Source of the DNA: Rhodocyclaceae bacterium
GTDB taxonomy: Bacteria; Pseudomonadota; Gammaproteobacteria; Burkholderiales; Rhodocyclaceae
Direction of reading: 5' to 3'
NCBI GenBank assembly: GCA_003963315.1
Contig: RXJP01000016.1
Span: forward strand, 1 to 64,000
Length of the DNA: 64,000 nucleotides
This document shows, piece after piece, positions 31,019 to 42,033 of the stretch (position 1 is its first letter; the number at the start of each line of letters is the position of its first letter). The notes below the pieces were generated by a model that was not told where the DNA came from, did no database searches, and saw nothing but the letters and a program-made list of their open reading frames with translations. A program made the position numbers and the translations under genes.

Positions 31019-31034
31019 GGCCAATCTCCCGCCA
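31019..31034 (-). promoter_or_regulatory. Candidate sigma54 promoter for the GT41 gene
   Basis: TGGCGGGAGATTGGCC on minus strand: GG-N10-GC present, 8/12 to consensus TGGCACGNNNNTTGCW. Confidence 0.3.
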
Positions 31035-31069
31035 GTTTCCAGACCCACAGGAAGGATGTCGAAAATGCC

Positions 31070-31096
31070 TAAAGTTTCCCGCCAGGGGGCCGATAA
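31070..31096 (+). promoter_or_regulatory. Sigma28 (FliA) promoter of first flagellin
   Basis: TAAAGTTT-CCCGCCAGGGG-GCCGATAA: exact match to the enterobacterial consensus with N11 spacer. Confidence 0.92.
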
Positions 31097-31193
31097 ATGC
31101 CCTGTAGGCGGTTTTGACCGCCAATGGAAACCGTCGGATCAATGCTCAGCCATGGGTGGCCGATGTGGATAACCCTCTGAAAGGAGAAGGAAA

Positions 31194-34100
31194 ATGGCAC
31201 AGGTAATTAATACAAACGTCACCTCCCTGAACGCCCAGCGCAACCTCAACACATCGCAGATGTCCCTGCAAACAGCGCTGCAACGTTTGTCTTCCGGCCT
31301 CCGCATCAACAGCGCCAAGGACGACGCCGCTGGTCTCGCCATTTCCGACCGCATGACTTCCCAGATCCGCGGCTTGAACCAAGCCGTGCGGAACGCCAAT
31401 GACGGTATCTCCCTGGCCCAAACCGCCGACTCCGCCATGAGCAACGTCGGCGACATTCTGCAGCGTATGCGCGAACTGGCCATTCAGTCCGCCAACGCCA
31501 CCAACTCCGATTCCGACCGTACCTCCATCCAGTCTGAAGTTTCCCAGCTCAAGCAGGAACTGACCCGGATCGCCAACACCACCACCTTCAACGGCCAGAA
31601 GATCCTCAACGGCTCCCAACAGAACATCTCCTTCCAGGTGGGTGCTGAAGCCAACCAAACCATCGGCATCTCCATCGGCGACTCCCGCTCCACTTCCATT
31701 GGTAACAATGTGGTGTTCGCCAGCAACGCCGCAAAATCCAGCTCCTACAACCGTTTCACCACCGATGGCGTGGCTGTGGGCAAGGCCCAGACGGCGACCA
31801 ACACGCTGTCCACGATGACCAACGGTTATTCTGCCCAGACCCTGAAGATCACCGACGCCTCCGGCGCTTCCATCGAAAACGGCAAAATCGGCGTACTGGC
31901 CAATGACCAAGCCAGCGACGTTGCCGCCCGCCTGAACCGTCTGCAAGGCGTGGAAGCTACCGCCAACAACGTGGCCACCATTTCCAGCTGGACCAATACC
32001 AGCGGCACTGCCGGTAACTCCGTCACTTTCAAGATCAGCTCCGGCTCCACCACCCAAACCCTGACCCTGTCCGGCGTGGATGAAACCAGTAGCCAGACCG
32101 ACGTCTTCAATGCCCTGAAGAGCGCTGTTAACAGCAACGCCGCCTTGCAGGCCGCAGGCGTGACCGCCGGACTCGACTCCAGCAGCAACCTGTCCATCCG
32201 CAACAGCACCGGCGCCGACCTGGGCATCCAACTGACCACGGTCAACGCCGGCAACACGGTTGCGGTCAAGGGCTTCGATACCAATTCGACCTCCGTCACC
32301 CTCACCGGCAACGGCACCAACGCCACCAAGGTCGGCGGTCAGCTCAACATCAAACTTGCCAACGGCTACAACATCCAGTCCTCCGTGGCCGGCACCACAG
32401 GTAACACCGGCTTCTTCAAGGTCGCCGCCAACACCAACGTCAGCGCCGCGGAAAGCAACGTCGGTATCGACAATGTGGTGACGGGTCAAGACACCGCCAC
32501 CAACCGCGTCAACAGCGCCGGCCTGATCATCGGTCAAGCTCAAACTGCAAGCGCCAACGCGGTCAACAACGGCATCGCCGCCCAGACCATCAAGGTCAAG
32601 GACGCTGCTGGCAACGTGGTTGGCAACAGCTCCGGCATCTCCGTGTCAGGCAATGCCACCGTCAAGACCATCGTTGGTCAGTTGAACGGCCTGGATGGCG
32701 TCACCGCCACCGGCTCCGCCCAAGCCACGATCTCCAAGTTCACCGGCGACGGCTCCACCAACGCCGTGACCCTGTCGGTCAACGGCACGGCCCTGACGAT
32801 CTCCGGCGTGGATGGCACCAACACCGCCTCGGAAGTCTCCGCTGCCATCCGTGATGCGGTCAATCAGAACTCCACCCTGAAGGATGCCGGCTTCTCCGCC
32901 ACCCTGAACGCCACCGGCGATGTGGTGATCAAGAACAACACCGGCGACGACATCAAGTTCGTCTTCGGCGGCTCTACTTCCACCGCCTCCGTCACGGGTA
33001 CCGACGCCGCCTCAACCGCTGCCAGCATCACCACCACCAACGTGAACACCACGGTCAGCGGCAGTTTCACCGTCGCCCTGAAGGACGGCTACACCATCGA
33101 GTCCAGCGTGTCCGGCAAGACCGCGGCCGCCGGCGGCCTGTTCGACACCACCGCCAACGCCAAGGCCGCAAACGCCATCACCGCGGTGAACTACGGCAAC
33201 TCCGTCGCCGCCCAGACCCTGACCATCACCGGCGCCGCCGGCAGCGCCAGCGTCAATGTGCTGAAAGACGACGACGCTGCCACCATCGCAGCCCGGGTCA
33301 ACGGCGCCTCCTCCAGCACCGGCGTGTCCGCTTCTGCCACTACCCAGGCCAAGCTCTCCGGCATCAGCGCTGCTGGTACCGTGAGCTTCACCCTGTTCGG
33401 CAGCAACACCTCCGGCGTGAATGTCAGCGCAGCCGTCACCGGCAGCGGTAGCCTGGCCGATCTTTCCACCCTGGCCAGCGCCATCAACGCAAAGGCAGCC
33501 AGCACCGGCATCAGCGCCACCCTGGCGGACAACAACTCTTCCATCGTCCTGAGTCAGGCCGACGGCAAGAACATCACCATCGCCGACTTCACCCACAGCG
33601 CCGGCAGCGCACCGACCGCCAGCAACATCTCCGGCGCCGATGCTTCCCTCCAGGTGACCGCACTGTCCACCAAGGTGGATAGCTCCGGCAACGTGACTTC
33701 CTCCGCCACCAACACCACCACCCTGCACTTCGGTGGCACCACCAACAAGGGCGAGGATTCCACCACGGTTGGCGGTACTGTGAGCTTCTCCGCAGCGACT
33801 GCCTTCGACGTGAAGTCCAGCATCGGCGGCGGCACTGTGGATCTCAACGGCGGCAACACCTCTCTGTTCTCCGCCAGCGCCGGCTCCACCAACGCCAGCT
33901 CCTTCTCCAGCATCAACGGTGTGGATGTGAGCTCTGTCACTGGCGCCAACAACGCCATCTCGGTGATCGACGCTGCCCTGTCCCAGGTGAACAGCATCCG
34001 CAGCCAACTGGGTGCCGTGCAGAACCGTATCCAAACCACGGTATCCAACCTGTCTGCTGGCGCGGAGAACATCACTGCCGCCCGTAGCCGGATTCAAGAT

Positions 34101-34220
34101 GCCGACTTCGCCCAAGAAACCGCCAATCTGACCCGTTCGCAGATCCTGCAACAGGCCGGCGTGGCGATGCTCTCCCAAGCCAACCAGCTGCCCCAGTTGG
34201 TGCTGTCCCTCCTGAAGTAA
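31194..34220 (+). CDS. fliC: Flagellin (1008 aa, expanded central region)
   Basis: [54 protein letters not shown] and C-terminal [46 protein letters not shown]. Confidence 0.97.
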   Translation: MAQVINTNVTSLNAQRNLNTSQMSLQTALQRLSSGLRINSAKDDAAGLAISDRMTSQIRGLNQAVRNANDGISLAQTADSAMSNVGDILQRMRELAIQSANATNSDSDRTSIQSEVSQLKQELTRIANTTTFNGQKILNGSQQNISFQVGAEANQTIGISIGDSRSTSIGNNVVFASNAAKSSSYNRFTTDGVAVGKAQTATNTLSTMTNGYSAQTLKITDASGASIENGKIGVLANDQASDVAARLNRLQGVEATANNVATISSWTNTSGTAGNSVTFKISSGSTTQTLTLSGVDETSSQTDVFNALKSAVNSNAALQAAGVTAGLDSSSNLSIRNSTGADLGIQLTTVNAGNTVAVKGFDTNSTSVTLTGNGTNATKVGGQLNIKLANGYNIQSSVAGTTGNTGFFKVAANTNVSAAESNVGIDNVVTGQDTATNRVNSAGLIIGQAQTASANAVNNGIAAQTIKVKDAAGNVVGNSSGISVSGNATVKTIVGQLNGLDGVTATGSAQATISKFTGDGSTNAVTLSVNGTALTISGVDGTNTASEVSAAIRDAVNQNSTLKDAGFSATLNATGDVVIKNNTGDDIKFVFGGSTSTASVTGTDAASTAASITTTNVNTTVSGSFTVALKDGYTIESSVSGKTAAAGGLFDTTANAKAANAITAVNYGNSVAAQTLTITGAAGSASVNVLKDDDAATIAARVNGASSSTGVSASATTQAKLSGISAAGTVSFTLFGSNTSGVNVSAAVTGSGSLADLSTLASAINAKAASTGISATLADNNSSIVLSQADGKNITIADFTHSAGSAPTASNISGADASLQVTALSTKVDSSGNVTSSATNTTTLHFGGTTNKGEDSTTVGGTVSFSAATAFDVKSSIGGGTVDLNGGNTSLFSASAGSTNASSFSSINGVDVSSVTGANNAISVIDAALSQVNSIRSQLGAVQNRIQTTVSNLSAGAENITAARSRIQDADFAQETANLTRSQILQQAGVAMLSQANQLPQLVLSLLK

Positions 34221-34296
34221 TTGGAGCGGGGGGAAGCCTGATGTCTCGATAAGAGATGCCGGGCTTCCCGGACAGACAAGGTGAAGGAGATTTGAT

Positions 34297-34680
34297 ATGA
34301 CCATGCAGATACCAACGACAGTGTCGGGAGATGCCCTAGCGGCCCTCTCCGTCGCAGCCGGCGGAGCTGTGATTCGGCCCGTATCGGTCCCGACCTTGCC
34401 GGCCCAGGCGCAACCCGCCGCGGCCGCAGACACTCAGGCGGCGCAGTCTCCGACCAGTGCTGCACAGCTTCAAAAGGCCATTGAGGAAGTCAAGAAGGTC
34501 ACCCAGCCTGTTGCCCAGAACCTCCAGTTCTCGGTGGACAAGGAAACCGGCAACACGGTGATCCGCGTGGTGGATGAAAGTACCCAAGAACTCATCCGCC
34601 AGATTCCCTCCCAGGAATTCCTGGATATGGTGAAGTCGCTAGACAACTTGGCCGGACTGTTGTTCAAACAGAAGGCCTGA
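34297..34680 (+). CDS. flaG: Flagellar protein FlaG
   Basis: LQFSVDKETGNTVIRVVDESTQELIRQIPSQEFLDM. Confidence 0.93.
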   Translation: MTMQIPTTVSGDALAALSVAAGGAVIRPVSVPTLPAQAQPAAAADTQAAQSPTSAAQLQKAIEEVKKVTQPVAQNLQFSVDKETGNTVIRVVDESTQELIRQIPSQEFLDMVKSLDNLAGLLFKQKA

Positions 34681-34695
34681 GCACCATGAAGTCCT

Positions 34696-34738
34696 AGCCC
34701 CGGGCGTTCCGTGAAGGAGCGCCCGGGGCTATTTTTTT
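34696..34738 (+). terminator. Rho-independent terminator after flaG
   Basis: AGCCCCGGGCG ... CGCCCGGGGCT followed by ATTTTTTT. Confidence 0.92.
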
Positions 34739-34860
34739 GGCTAAAAATTGCCGCCCCTATACCATTGCATCGGCAATTCTTGCCTGTACCTGGCAACAAA
34801 ATCCCTGCAAACCAGGGAAAACAAGCCCCTTCTCCCGCCATTTCCCCTATCCGACCCTAG

Positions 34861-34878
34861 TTGGCACGACGGCTGCTA
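34861..34878 (+). promoter_or_regulatory. Sigma54 promoter of second flagellin
   Basis: TTGGCACGACGGCTGCTA: GG-N10-GC, near-consensus TGGCACG and CTGCT. Confidence 0.8.
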
Positions 34879-34988
34879 TTGAAGCGTCGTAGTCCAACTT
34901 AATCGCTCCGTCATCGCCTGGAATAAAGCATCTTGGGCGGCGGGGAGGACAGCCCACCGGCTCAGGAACGAACGGAAGGAGAAGGATC

Positions 34989-37900
34989 GTGCCCCAAGTA
35001 ATTAATACGAATATTGCTTCGCTGAATTCGCAGCGAAACCTCAATAACTCGCAGATGTCCCTGCAAACGGCCCTGCAACGCCTCTCCTCCGGCCTCCGCA
35101 TCAACAGCGCCAAGGACGACGCCGCCGGCCTCGCCATTTCCGACCGCATGAGCTCCCAAATCCGCGGCCTGAACCAAGCGGTGCGGAACGCCAATGACGG
35201 CATCTCTTTATCGCAAACAGCGGAAGGTGCCCTGGGCGAAGTCAGCAATATCCTGCAACGGATGCGGGAATTGTCGATCCAATCCGCCAACGCCACCAAC
35301 TCCGATTCCGACCGGGCTTCGATCCAATCGGAAGTTTCCCAGCTCAAGCAGGAACTGACCCGGATCGCCAATAACACGACCTTCAACGGCCAGAAGATCC
35401 TCAACGGCTCGCAACAGAACATCTCCTTCCAGGTGGGCGCCGAGGCCAACCAGACCATCGGCATCTCCATCGGCGACGCCCGTTCCACCGCCGTGGGCAA
35501 CAATGTGGTGTTCGCCAACCACACCGCCACCTCCACCTTCTACAACCGCTTCGCCACCGATGGCGCCCTCACCGGCAAAGCCACATCAGGCACCAGCAAC
35601 GGCTACCAAGCCCAGACCCTGTCCATCCGCGATGCCACCGGTAACGTGATCGAGAGCGGGGCCGTGGGCGTCAATGCCAACGACCAGGCCAGCGACATCG
35701 CCACGCGCTTGAACCGCCTGCAAGGGGTCACGGCGTCGGCCTACAACCAGATCAAGCTGTCCAACTGGGGCGGCGCCGCCGGTACTGCCGGCAATGCATT
35801 GACCCTTACGCTGGGCTCCGGGTCAGTCTCCCAGGCCCTGACGCTGAACGGCGTCGACGAAACCAGCAGCCAGTCCGCCGTGTTTACGGCGATGCAGAAT
35901 GCCATCAACAACAACGCCTCCCTGCAATCCGTCGGCGTTACCGCCGGCCTGGACGCCAGCGGCAACCTGGTGGTGCGTAATAACAGCGGCGCCGACATGA
36001 GCGTGTCCCTCACCGCCGTCGCCGCCAAAACCTTGAGCCTCTACGGCAGCGACACCGCCAACACGGCAGTGACCGTCACCGGCGCCGCCTCCCCTACCGC
36101 AGCGACGGTGGGCGGCCAGATCAGCATCAATATGGCCGACGGCTACACCATCGAATCCAGCGCAGCCAAAGCCAACAGCCTGTTCAACCTGTCGGCCAAC
36201 ACGGCCCAGAGCGCCGCCGAAACCCACATCGGGATCGCCGATGTGGTAGACGGCAACGATACGGCCCACCGCTTCAACGGTTCCGGCCTGATTCTGGGCC
36301 AGCCCCAGACCATCGCCGCTGCCCCGCCCAACAACGGTATCGCGGCGCAGACCATCAAGATCAAGGACGCCTCCGGCAATGTGGTCGGCAGCAGCTCCGG
36401 TATCTCCGTGGCGGGCAATGCCGATGTGAAAACCATCGTCGGCCAGCTCAACGCCGTCGCTGGCGTCACCGCCTCGGGCTCCAACCAGGTGACGCTGTCC
36501 GGTTGGTCCAACAGCTCGGGCCTCGCCACCGACACCATCACCCTCAAGGTCACCACGGGGGGTTCCGCCCAATCCCTGGCCTTGTCCGGCGTAGATGCCA
36601 CCAGCTCGGCGGACGCGGTTTACGCAGCCATCCGGGATGCGGTGAACCAGAACACTTCCCTCACCGGTGCCGGTTACTCGGCGGGCCGCGACGCCTCGGG
36701 CAACGTGGTCATCAAGAACAACACCGGCGAAGACATCAAGCTCGAACTCAACCTCACGGGTAACGCCGCCAGCCTCAAGGTCACCGGCACCGACGCTGCG
36801 GCAACCGCCGTTACCCTGACCACCGGCGGCGCTACCGATTCCACTACCATCAGCGGCCAATTCACCGTCGCGGTGCCCGATGGCTACACCATCGAGTCCA
36901 CCGCCTCAGGCACCACCGCTGCCGGTGGCGGCCTGTTCAACGTGGGCGCCAACGCCAAGGCCGCAGCCGCCGTGACCAGCGTGAATTACGGCAATACGGT
37001 GGCGGCGCAGACCCTCAACGTCAGCGGTCCCACCGGCAAGGCGGACATCACCATCAGTCGCGACGACACCGCCGCCACCATCGCAGCGCGGGTCAATGCC
37101 CAGACATCCACCACCGGCGTCTCCGCGTCTGCCCGGACCCAGGCCAAGCTCTCGGGCATCAGCGCCGCCGGCACGGTCAGCTTCCAGATACTTGGCACCA
37201 ACACGTCCCCGGTCACCATTGCCGCCGCAGTCACCGGTACCGGCGGTATGGCCGACATGTCGGCCCTGGCCAACGCCATCAACCAAAAAGCGGAGACCAC
37301 CGGGGTGCGCGCCTCCCTGGCGGACAACAACGCCACCATCCTGCTGACCCAGGACAGCGGCGCCAATATCGTCATCTCCAACTTCAGCCATAGCGCAGCT
37401 TCCGCGCCCACCGCCACCAACATCAGCGGCAGCGATGCCACCCTGACGGTGACGGCCATGTCCAGCCAAGTGGATGCCACCGGCGCCATCACCACCACCG
37501 CCACCACCGCCACCATGCTTCACGCCGGCGGCGTGGCCACCGCCGGTGAGGACTCCACCACCGTGGGCGGCACCTTGTCCTTCAGCGCTTCCGGCGCCTT
37601 CGACGTCAGTTCCAGTATCAGCGGCAACGCCGTGGGCCTGACCGGGGGGAATACTTCTCTGTTCTCCAGCGATGCCAACGTCGCCAACTCCAGCGCCCTA
37701 TCCAGCATCAACGGCGTGGATGTGAGCACGGTGGATGGCGCCAATAACGCGATTTCGGTGATCGATGCCGCCTTGACCCAGATCAACGGGATCCGCAGCG
37801 CCCTGGGTGCTGTGCAAAACCGGATGCAATCCACGATTTCCAACCTATCGGCCGGCGCAGAAAATGTGACCGCCGCCCGCAGCCGGATCATGGATGCCGA

Positions 37901-38015
37901 TTTCGCCCAGGAAACCGCCAACCTGACCCGGGGCCAGATCCTGCAACAGGCTGGGGTGGCCATGCTGGCCCAGGCCAACCAGTTGCCCCAACTGGTCCTG
38001 TCCCTGCTCAAATAA
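34989..38015 (+). CDS. fliC: Flagellin (1008 aa, second paralog; GTG start)
   Basis: [51 protein letters not shown]; canonical C-terminus ending [11 protein letters not shown]. Confidence 0.97.
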   Translation: MPQVINTNIASLNSQRNLNNSQMSLQTALQRLSSGLRINSAKDDAAGLAISDRMSSQIRGLNQAVRNANDGISLSQTAEGALGEVSNILQRMRELSIQSANATNSDSDRASIQSEVSQLKQELTRIANNTTFNGQKILNGSQQNISFQVGAEANQTIGISIGDARSTAVGNNVVFANHTATSTFYNRFATDGALTGKATSGTSNGYQAQTLSIRDATGNVIESGAVGVNANDQASDIATRLNRLQGVTASAYNQIKLSNWGGAAGTAGNALTLTLGSGSVSQALTLNGVDETSSQSAVFTAMQNAINNNASLQSVGVTAGLDASGNLVVRNNSGADMSVSLTAVAAKTLSLYGSDTANTAVTVTGAASPTAATVGGQISINMADGYTIESSAAKANSLFNLSANTAQSAAETHIGIADVVDGNDTAHRFNGSGLILGQPQTIAAAPPNNGIAAQTIKIKDASGNVVGSSSGISVAGNADVKTIVGQLNAVAGVTASGSNQVTLSGWSNSSGLATDTITLKVTTGGSAQSLALSGVDATSSADAVYAAIRDAVNQNTSLTGAGYSAGRDASGNVVIKNNTGEDIKLELNLTGNAASLKVTGTDAAATAVTLTTGGATDSTTISGQFTVAVPDGYTIESTASGTTAAGGGLFNVGANAKAAAAVTSVNYGNTVAAQTLNVSGPTGKADITISRDDTAATIAARVNAQTSTTGVSASARTQAKLSGISAAGTVSFQILGTNTSPVTIAAAVTGTGGMADMSALANAINQKAETTGVRASLADNNATILLTQDSGANIVISNFSHSAASAPTATNISGSDATLTVTAMSSQVDATGAITTTATTATMLHAGGVATAGEDSTTVGGTLSFSASGAFDVSSSISGNAVGLTGGNTSLFSSDANVANSSALSSINGVDVSTVDGANNAISVIDAALTQINGIRSALGAVQNRMQSTISNLSAGAENVTAARSRIMDADFAQETANLTRGQILQQAGVAMLAQANQLPQLVLSLLK

Positions 38016-38032
38016 GCCCGGAGCAGGCCAAC

Positions 38033-38063
38033 GGGTGGGCGAAGGTGAAAACCTCGTCCACCC
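38033..38063 (+). terminator. Imperfect hairpin after second flagellin, possible terminator
   Basis: GGGTGGGCGAAGG...CCTCGTCCACCC with mismatches; weak T tract. Confidence 0.35.
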
Positions 38064-38076
38064 GAGTCGTTTGGGC

Positions 38077-38103
38077 TTCAGTTTTCTCTATTAATGTCGT
38101 AAG
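38077..38103 (+). promoter_or_regulatory. Degenerate sigma28-like promoter upstream of fliD
   Basis: TTCAGTTT-N11-GTCGTAAG; exact spacer but only 6/8 and about 4/8 matches. Confidence 0.3.
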
Positions 38104-38141
38104 TTGAAGAACCAGCGAGCGGCAAAAGCAGGATTTCAACC

Positions 38142-39983
38142 ATGGCCACCACAACGTCTTCCTTAAGTTCCGCATCCGGATTATCGGGGTCGGGCACGCT
38201 TTCGTCGGCCGGCCTGGGTTCGGGATTGGACGTTAACGGCATCGTCAGCAAGCTGATGGCGATTGAGCGGCAGCCAATCGATAAGATTGACACGCAAACG
38301 GGTGTAGTCCAGGCCGAAATCACCGCCTACGGCTCCCTGAAAAGCGCCCTCTCCACCTTCCAGACGTCTATCCAGTCGCTGACCAACGCGAGCACCTATT
38401 CCGCCACCAAGGCGACCGCGTCGGATAGCACCCAATTCACCGTCACCTCTGACAGCACCGCCGGGGTCGGCAACTACTCCATCCAGGTGCAGAAGCTGGC
38501 CAAGGCCGAGAAGCTGCAATCCGCCGCCTTCTCCAGCGCCACCGACAGCGTGGGCACGGGTACCCTGACCTTCGACTTCGGCACTTACACCACAGACAGT
38601 AGCGGTAATACCAGCTTCGCCCTGAACACCAACAAGAAGCAGGTGTCCGTCGCCATCCCGTCCGGTTCCGACTCACTAACGGCCATCGCCAGCGCCATCA
38701 ATAACGCCAAGGCCGGCATCAGCGCCACGGTGCTCAATGACGGCACCAGCAGCTATCTGTCCTTCTCCCCCACCGACCCGGGTAACGCCAACGCCCTGCG
38801 GGTTTCGGTGAGCGACGCCGACGGCAACAACAGCGATGCAGCCGGTCTGTCGCGCCTCGCTTTCGACAAGAGCACGGGGTTGGTCCAGGGCAGCGTGGAT
38901 TTCACGTCGGCATCGGTCAACATCGCCGCCGCCAGCAGCAACAATAAATTCACCCTGGCATTGGATGGTGGAGCCTCGGTGAACGTCACCCTGGCCGACG
39001 GCACCTACAACAAGACCACCATCGTCGCCGCCCTGCAAAGCGCCGTGGATGGCGCCCTAGGCAGCAACAAGGCCACCGTGTCGCTCAACGCCAGCAACAA
39101 TCTGGTCATCGCCTCCAAAACCACCAGCGGCTTTGCCGGTATTACCTTAGGGCAATATCCGGGCAATACCGGTGTAACCGCCTTGTTTGGTAATGGCGGC
39201 ACCTCGGTGTCGGCGACCAATCGCATGACGGAATCTGTGGCGCCCCAGGATGCCAAGCTGTTGATCGACGGCGTCACCGTGACCAAGTCCTCCAACGTCA
39301 TTACCGACGCCATCCAGGGCATGACCCTGAACCTGACTGCGGAAGGCACGTCGGCCACCACCGTCGCCGTCACCAGCGACTCATCGGCGCTCAGCAGCGC
39401 CATGGACAGCCTGGTGAAGAACTACAACTCCCTGGCGAGCCAGTTCAAGACCCTGATGTCCTACGATGCCACCACCGGGGCCACCGGAGCCTTGCAAGGC
39501 GAGGGTACGGTGCGGTCGATCCAGCAGCAGATCTCTTCCATGTTGCAGACGGTATCCAAGGGTCTGGGGGTCTCCAGCCTTTCCCAACTGGGCGTTTCTT
39601 TCCAGCGCGACGGCACCCTCGCCTTCAATAGCGACAAGCTGCAGACCGCGCTGACCGACCCCACCAAGAACCTCAAGACCTTCTTCATCGGCACGGATGG
39701 CAACAGCGGCTTCGCTTCCCGCCTGGACGATGCCCTGAATTCCATCCTCGGCGCGGGCGGCATGCTTTCCGCCCGTACCGACGGACTCAATGAACAACTC
39801 ACCAACTACGCCAAACAAAAGGCGGATTTGGAAACACGCATGACGGCCATCGAGGCCCGCTACCGGAAACAGTATTCCGACCTGGATACGCTGATTGCGA
39901 GCATGAACTCGACGTCCACCTATCTCACCCAACAACTGGCCAACCTGCCCACCATCGGCAGTACCACCAAGAGCAGCGGATAA
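38142..39983 (+). CDS. fliD: Flagellar hook-associated protein 2 (filament cap)
   Basis: GLGSGLDVNGIVSKLMAIERQPID N-terminus; C-terminal coiled coil KADLETRMTAIEARYRKQYSDLDTLIASMNSTSTYLTQQLANL. Confidence 0.95.
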   Translation: MATTTSSLSSASGLSGSGTLSSAGLGSGLDVNGIVSKLMAIERQPIDKIDTQTGVVQAEITAYGSLKSALSTFQTSIQSLTNASTYSATKATASDSTQFTVTSDSTAGVGNYSIQVQKLAKAEKLQSAAFSSATDSVGTGTLTFDFGTYTTDSSGNTSFALNTNKKQVSVAIPSGSDSLTAIASAINNAKAGISATVLNDGTSSYLSFSPTDPGNANALRVSVSDADGNNSDAAGLSRLAFDKSTGLVQGSVDFTSASVNIAAASSNNKFTLALDGGASVNVTLADGTYNKTTIVAALQSAVDGALGSNKATVSLNASNNLVIASKTTSGFAGITLGQYPGNTGVTALFGNGGTSVSATNRMTESVAPQDAKLLIDGVTVTKSSNVITDAIQGMTLNLTAEGTSATTVAVTSDSSALSSAMDSLVKNYNSLASQFKTLMSYDATTGATGALQGEGTVRSIQQQISSMLQTVSKGLGVSSLSQLGVSFQRDGTLAFNSDKLQTALTDPTKNLKTFFIGTDGNSGFASRLDDALNSILGAGGMLSARTDGLNEQLTNYAKQKADLETRMTAIEARYRKQYSDLDTLIASMNSTSTYLTQQLANLPTIGSTTKSSG

Positions 39984-39994
39984 AGGAGCAGGCA

Positions 39995-40420
39995 ATGTTT
40001 GGCGTAATGAACAATCCGGCGGGCGCCTACCGCAAAGCAGGTGTGGAAACCAAGGTGGAAACGGCAACCCCCCACGAATTGGTCATCATGCTCTACGAAG
40101 GCGCATTGACAGCCATCATGGCCGCCGGTGTGCAGATCCAGGAGCAGAAGATCACGGAGAAGGGCCAATCCATCGGTCGCGCCATCGACATCATCGACGG
40201 CGGCCTCAAGGCCTGTCTCGACTACCAGGCGGGCGGGGAAATCGCCGAACGCCTGGGCGCGTTGTACGAATACATGTGCAACCGCCTGCTCCACGCCAAC
40301 TTGCATAACGACCTGGCCGCCCTGGACGAAGTCGCCAAGCTGCTGCGGGAGCTCAAGGGCGCCTGGGAGGAAATAGCCGCCGATCCCGCCGTAGTTTCCC
40401 GCAACAAGGCCGTGGCGTGA
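39995..40420 (+). CDS. fliS: Flagellar export chaperone FliS
   Basis: AYRKAGVETKVETATPHELVIMLYEGAL. Confidence 0.95.
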   Translation: MFGVMNNPAGAYRKAGVETKVETATPHELVIMLYEGALTAIMAAGVQIQEQKITEKGQSIGRAIDIIDGGLKACLDYQAGGEIAERLGALYEYMCNRLLHANLHNDLAALDEVAKLLRELKGAWEEIAADPAVVSRNKAVA

Positions 40421-40761
40421 GCATTAAGATGACTCCGATGCCCAACCAGATCGAAATCTACGAAGACATGACCGCCCTTTCCGCCCGCATGGTGGAAGCA
40501 GCGCGGGCCCAGGACTGGGATCAGCTGGTCAGTCTGGAGAAATCGGTATCCCGGCTGCGCAACTCCCTGGGAGCGGACGACGACAACAGCCGTCTTTCGC
40601 CAGGGGAAATCGAACGCAAATACGTCCTCATCCAGCGCATTCTCGAAGACGATGCGGAAGTCCGTCGTCATACGGAACCCTGGATGGAACATGTCCGGCA
40701 ATTCCTCGGCAACAATAACCAACGGCGGCGGGTCGAACGCGCTTACGGCGCGGGCGCCTGA
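40417..40761 (+). CDS. fliT: FliT-like flagellar protein
   Basis: Small helical protein immediately after fliS (overlapping GTGA); position plus weak similarity. Confidence 0.65.
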   Translation: MSIKMTPMPNQIEIYEDMTALSARMVEAARAQDWDQLVSLEKSVSRLRNSLGADDDNSRLSPGEIERKYVLIQRILEDDAEVRRHTEPWMEHVRQFLGNNNQRRRVERAYGAGA

Positions 40762-40845
40762 TCCGCCCTAGCGGTGCCCGTCCCATGGCCACCGCTGTTG
40801 CCTGCCGGCAATCCTTATCCATTCCCCTGACGGGAGGCCGTTAAC

Positions 40846-42033
40846 ATGGCCCTGATCCCCACCGATGTGGGCGTCAACCTGCGCACCCAGGTGGACACGC
40901 CCCTGCGGGCCACCTCTGCAATACCCGAAATTCCGGCCGACCTGCCCGATCTGCGGCCCGGCCAGTTGTTTTCTGCCCGCATCCAGGATGTCCTTCCCGA
41001 AAACACCTACAAGGCCCTGGTCGCCGGCAAGAGCATCACCCTGTCCCTGCCCGCCGGCGCGAAAGCGGGCGATACCCTTGAGCTGGTGGTGGTGGACAAG
41101 ACGCCACGCATGGTCACGGCCCGCCTCGCCGATCCCGGCATCCTGGCGGAAGGTGGGGAACAGGCCTATCCCCACGCCACGTTCAGTCCGGCGGCGCAGA
41201 TGATCGGCCGGCTGCTGCCGGCCCAAGGCGAAAGCGCCCAGCCGGCCCTGCTCAACAAGGGGCAGCCCCTGCTGGCGACGGCGCCGGCCCCTGGGGAAAA
41301 CATCGCCGAACAACTGGCCCCGCAACTGGGGAAGGCGGTGAGTCAAAGCGGCCTGTTCTACGAAGCCCACCAGGCCAAATGGGTGGCCGGGCAGCTTCCC
41401 ACCCAGTCGCTGCTGGCAGAACCGCAGAACCGTCTGCTCCAGGCAAACGGTTCCGACCAATCCCCGCAATCCGCTACCAGGGAAAATCCGATCCCAACCA
41501 ACCTGCCCCACCCGCCCGGCATAGAAAAAACCGTTGAGCCATCGGCCCCGGGGCTCAAGGACGTCGCGACAAGCGCGAACATGCAGTCCTCCCCCAATAC
41601 CCAGAGCAGCACCGCGGCGGACAATGCGGCGCGAACGCCGCAGCCCCAAGTGGTACCGGAGGAACTGCGCCATCTGGTACAACAACAACTCGATACCGCC
41701 GCCACCCAGCGCATGGCCTGGCACGGCGAGGTATGGCCCCAGCAGGCCATGGATTGGGAAATCCAGCGGGATGCGCCCCAGCGTTACAACGGCGAGGAGG
41801 AAGCCGCGGACACCTGTACCACCCGTCTGGCCCTGACCATGCCCAAACTGGGCCGCGTCGAGGCCACCCTGGAGCTGCGCAGCAAAGGCATCCACGTCGG
41901 CATCAAGGCCCCCGCAGAGGAAAGCGCAGCGGAATTGCAGCAGGGCCTGAGCCGGTTGGCGGGCGCGCTGGAAGCCGCCGGGGTCGCCCCCTTGTCCCTG
42001 CGGGTCTGGCAATCGGAACCGGGCAATGAGTAG
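40846..42033 (+). CDS. FliK C-terminal-like (hook-length control) domain protein
   Basis: C-terminal LALTMPKLGRVEATLELRSKGIHVGIKAPAEESAAELQQGLSRLAGALEAAGV. Confidence 0.75.
   Translation: MALIPTDVGVNLRTQVDTPLRATSAIPEIPADLPDLRPGQLFSARIQDVLPENTYKALVAGKSITLSLPAGAKAGDTLELVVVDKTPRMVTARLADPGILAEGGEQAYPHATFSPAAQMIGRLLPAQGESAQPALLNKGQPLLATAPAPGENIAEQLAPQLGKAVSQSGLFYEAHQAKWVAGQLPTQSLLAEPQNRLLQANGSDQSPQSATRENPIPTNLPHPPGIEKTVEPSAPGLKDVATSANMQSSPNTQSSTAADNAARTPQPQVVPEELRHLVQQQLDTAATQRMAWHGEVWPQQAMDWEIQRDAPQRYNGEEEAADTCTTRLALTMPKLGRVEATLELRSKGIHVGIKAPAEESAAELQQGLSRLAGALEAAGVAPLSLRVWQSEPGNE

Noticed and set aside
31146-32543. 465-aa minus-strand ORF antisense to first flagellin
   Set aside because: Low-complexity G/V/A-rich translation with no domain; typical frame shadow of a high-GC, biased coding strand
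33012-34433. 473-aa minus-strand ORF antisense to first flagellin and flaG
   Set aside because: Same shadow-ORF signature; crosses a gene boundary and has no RBS or recognisable domain
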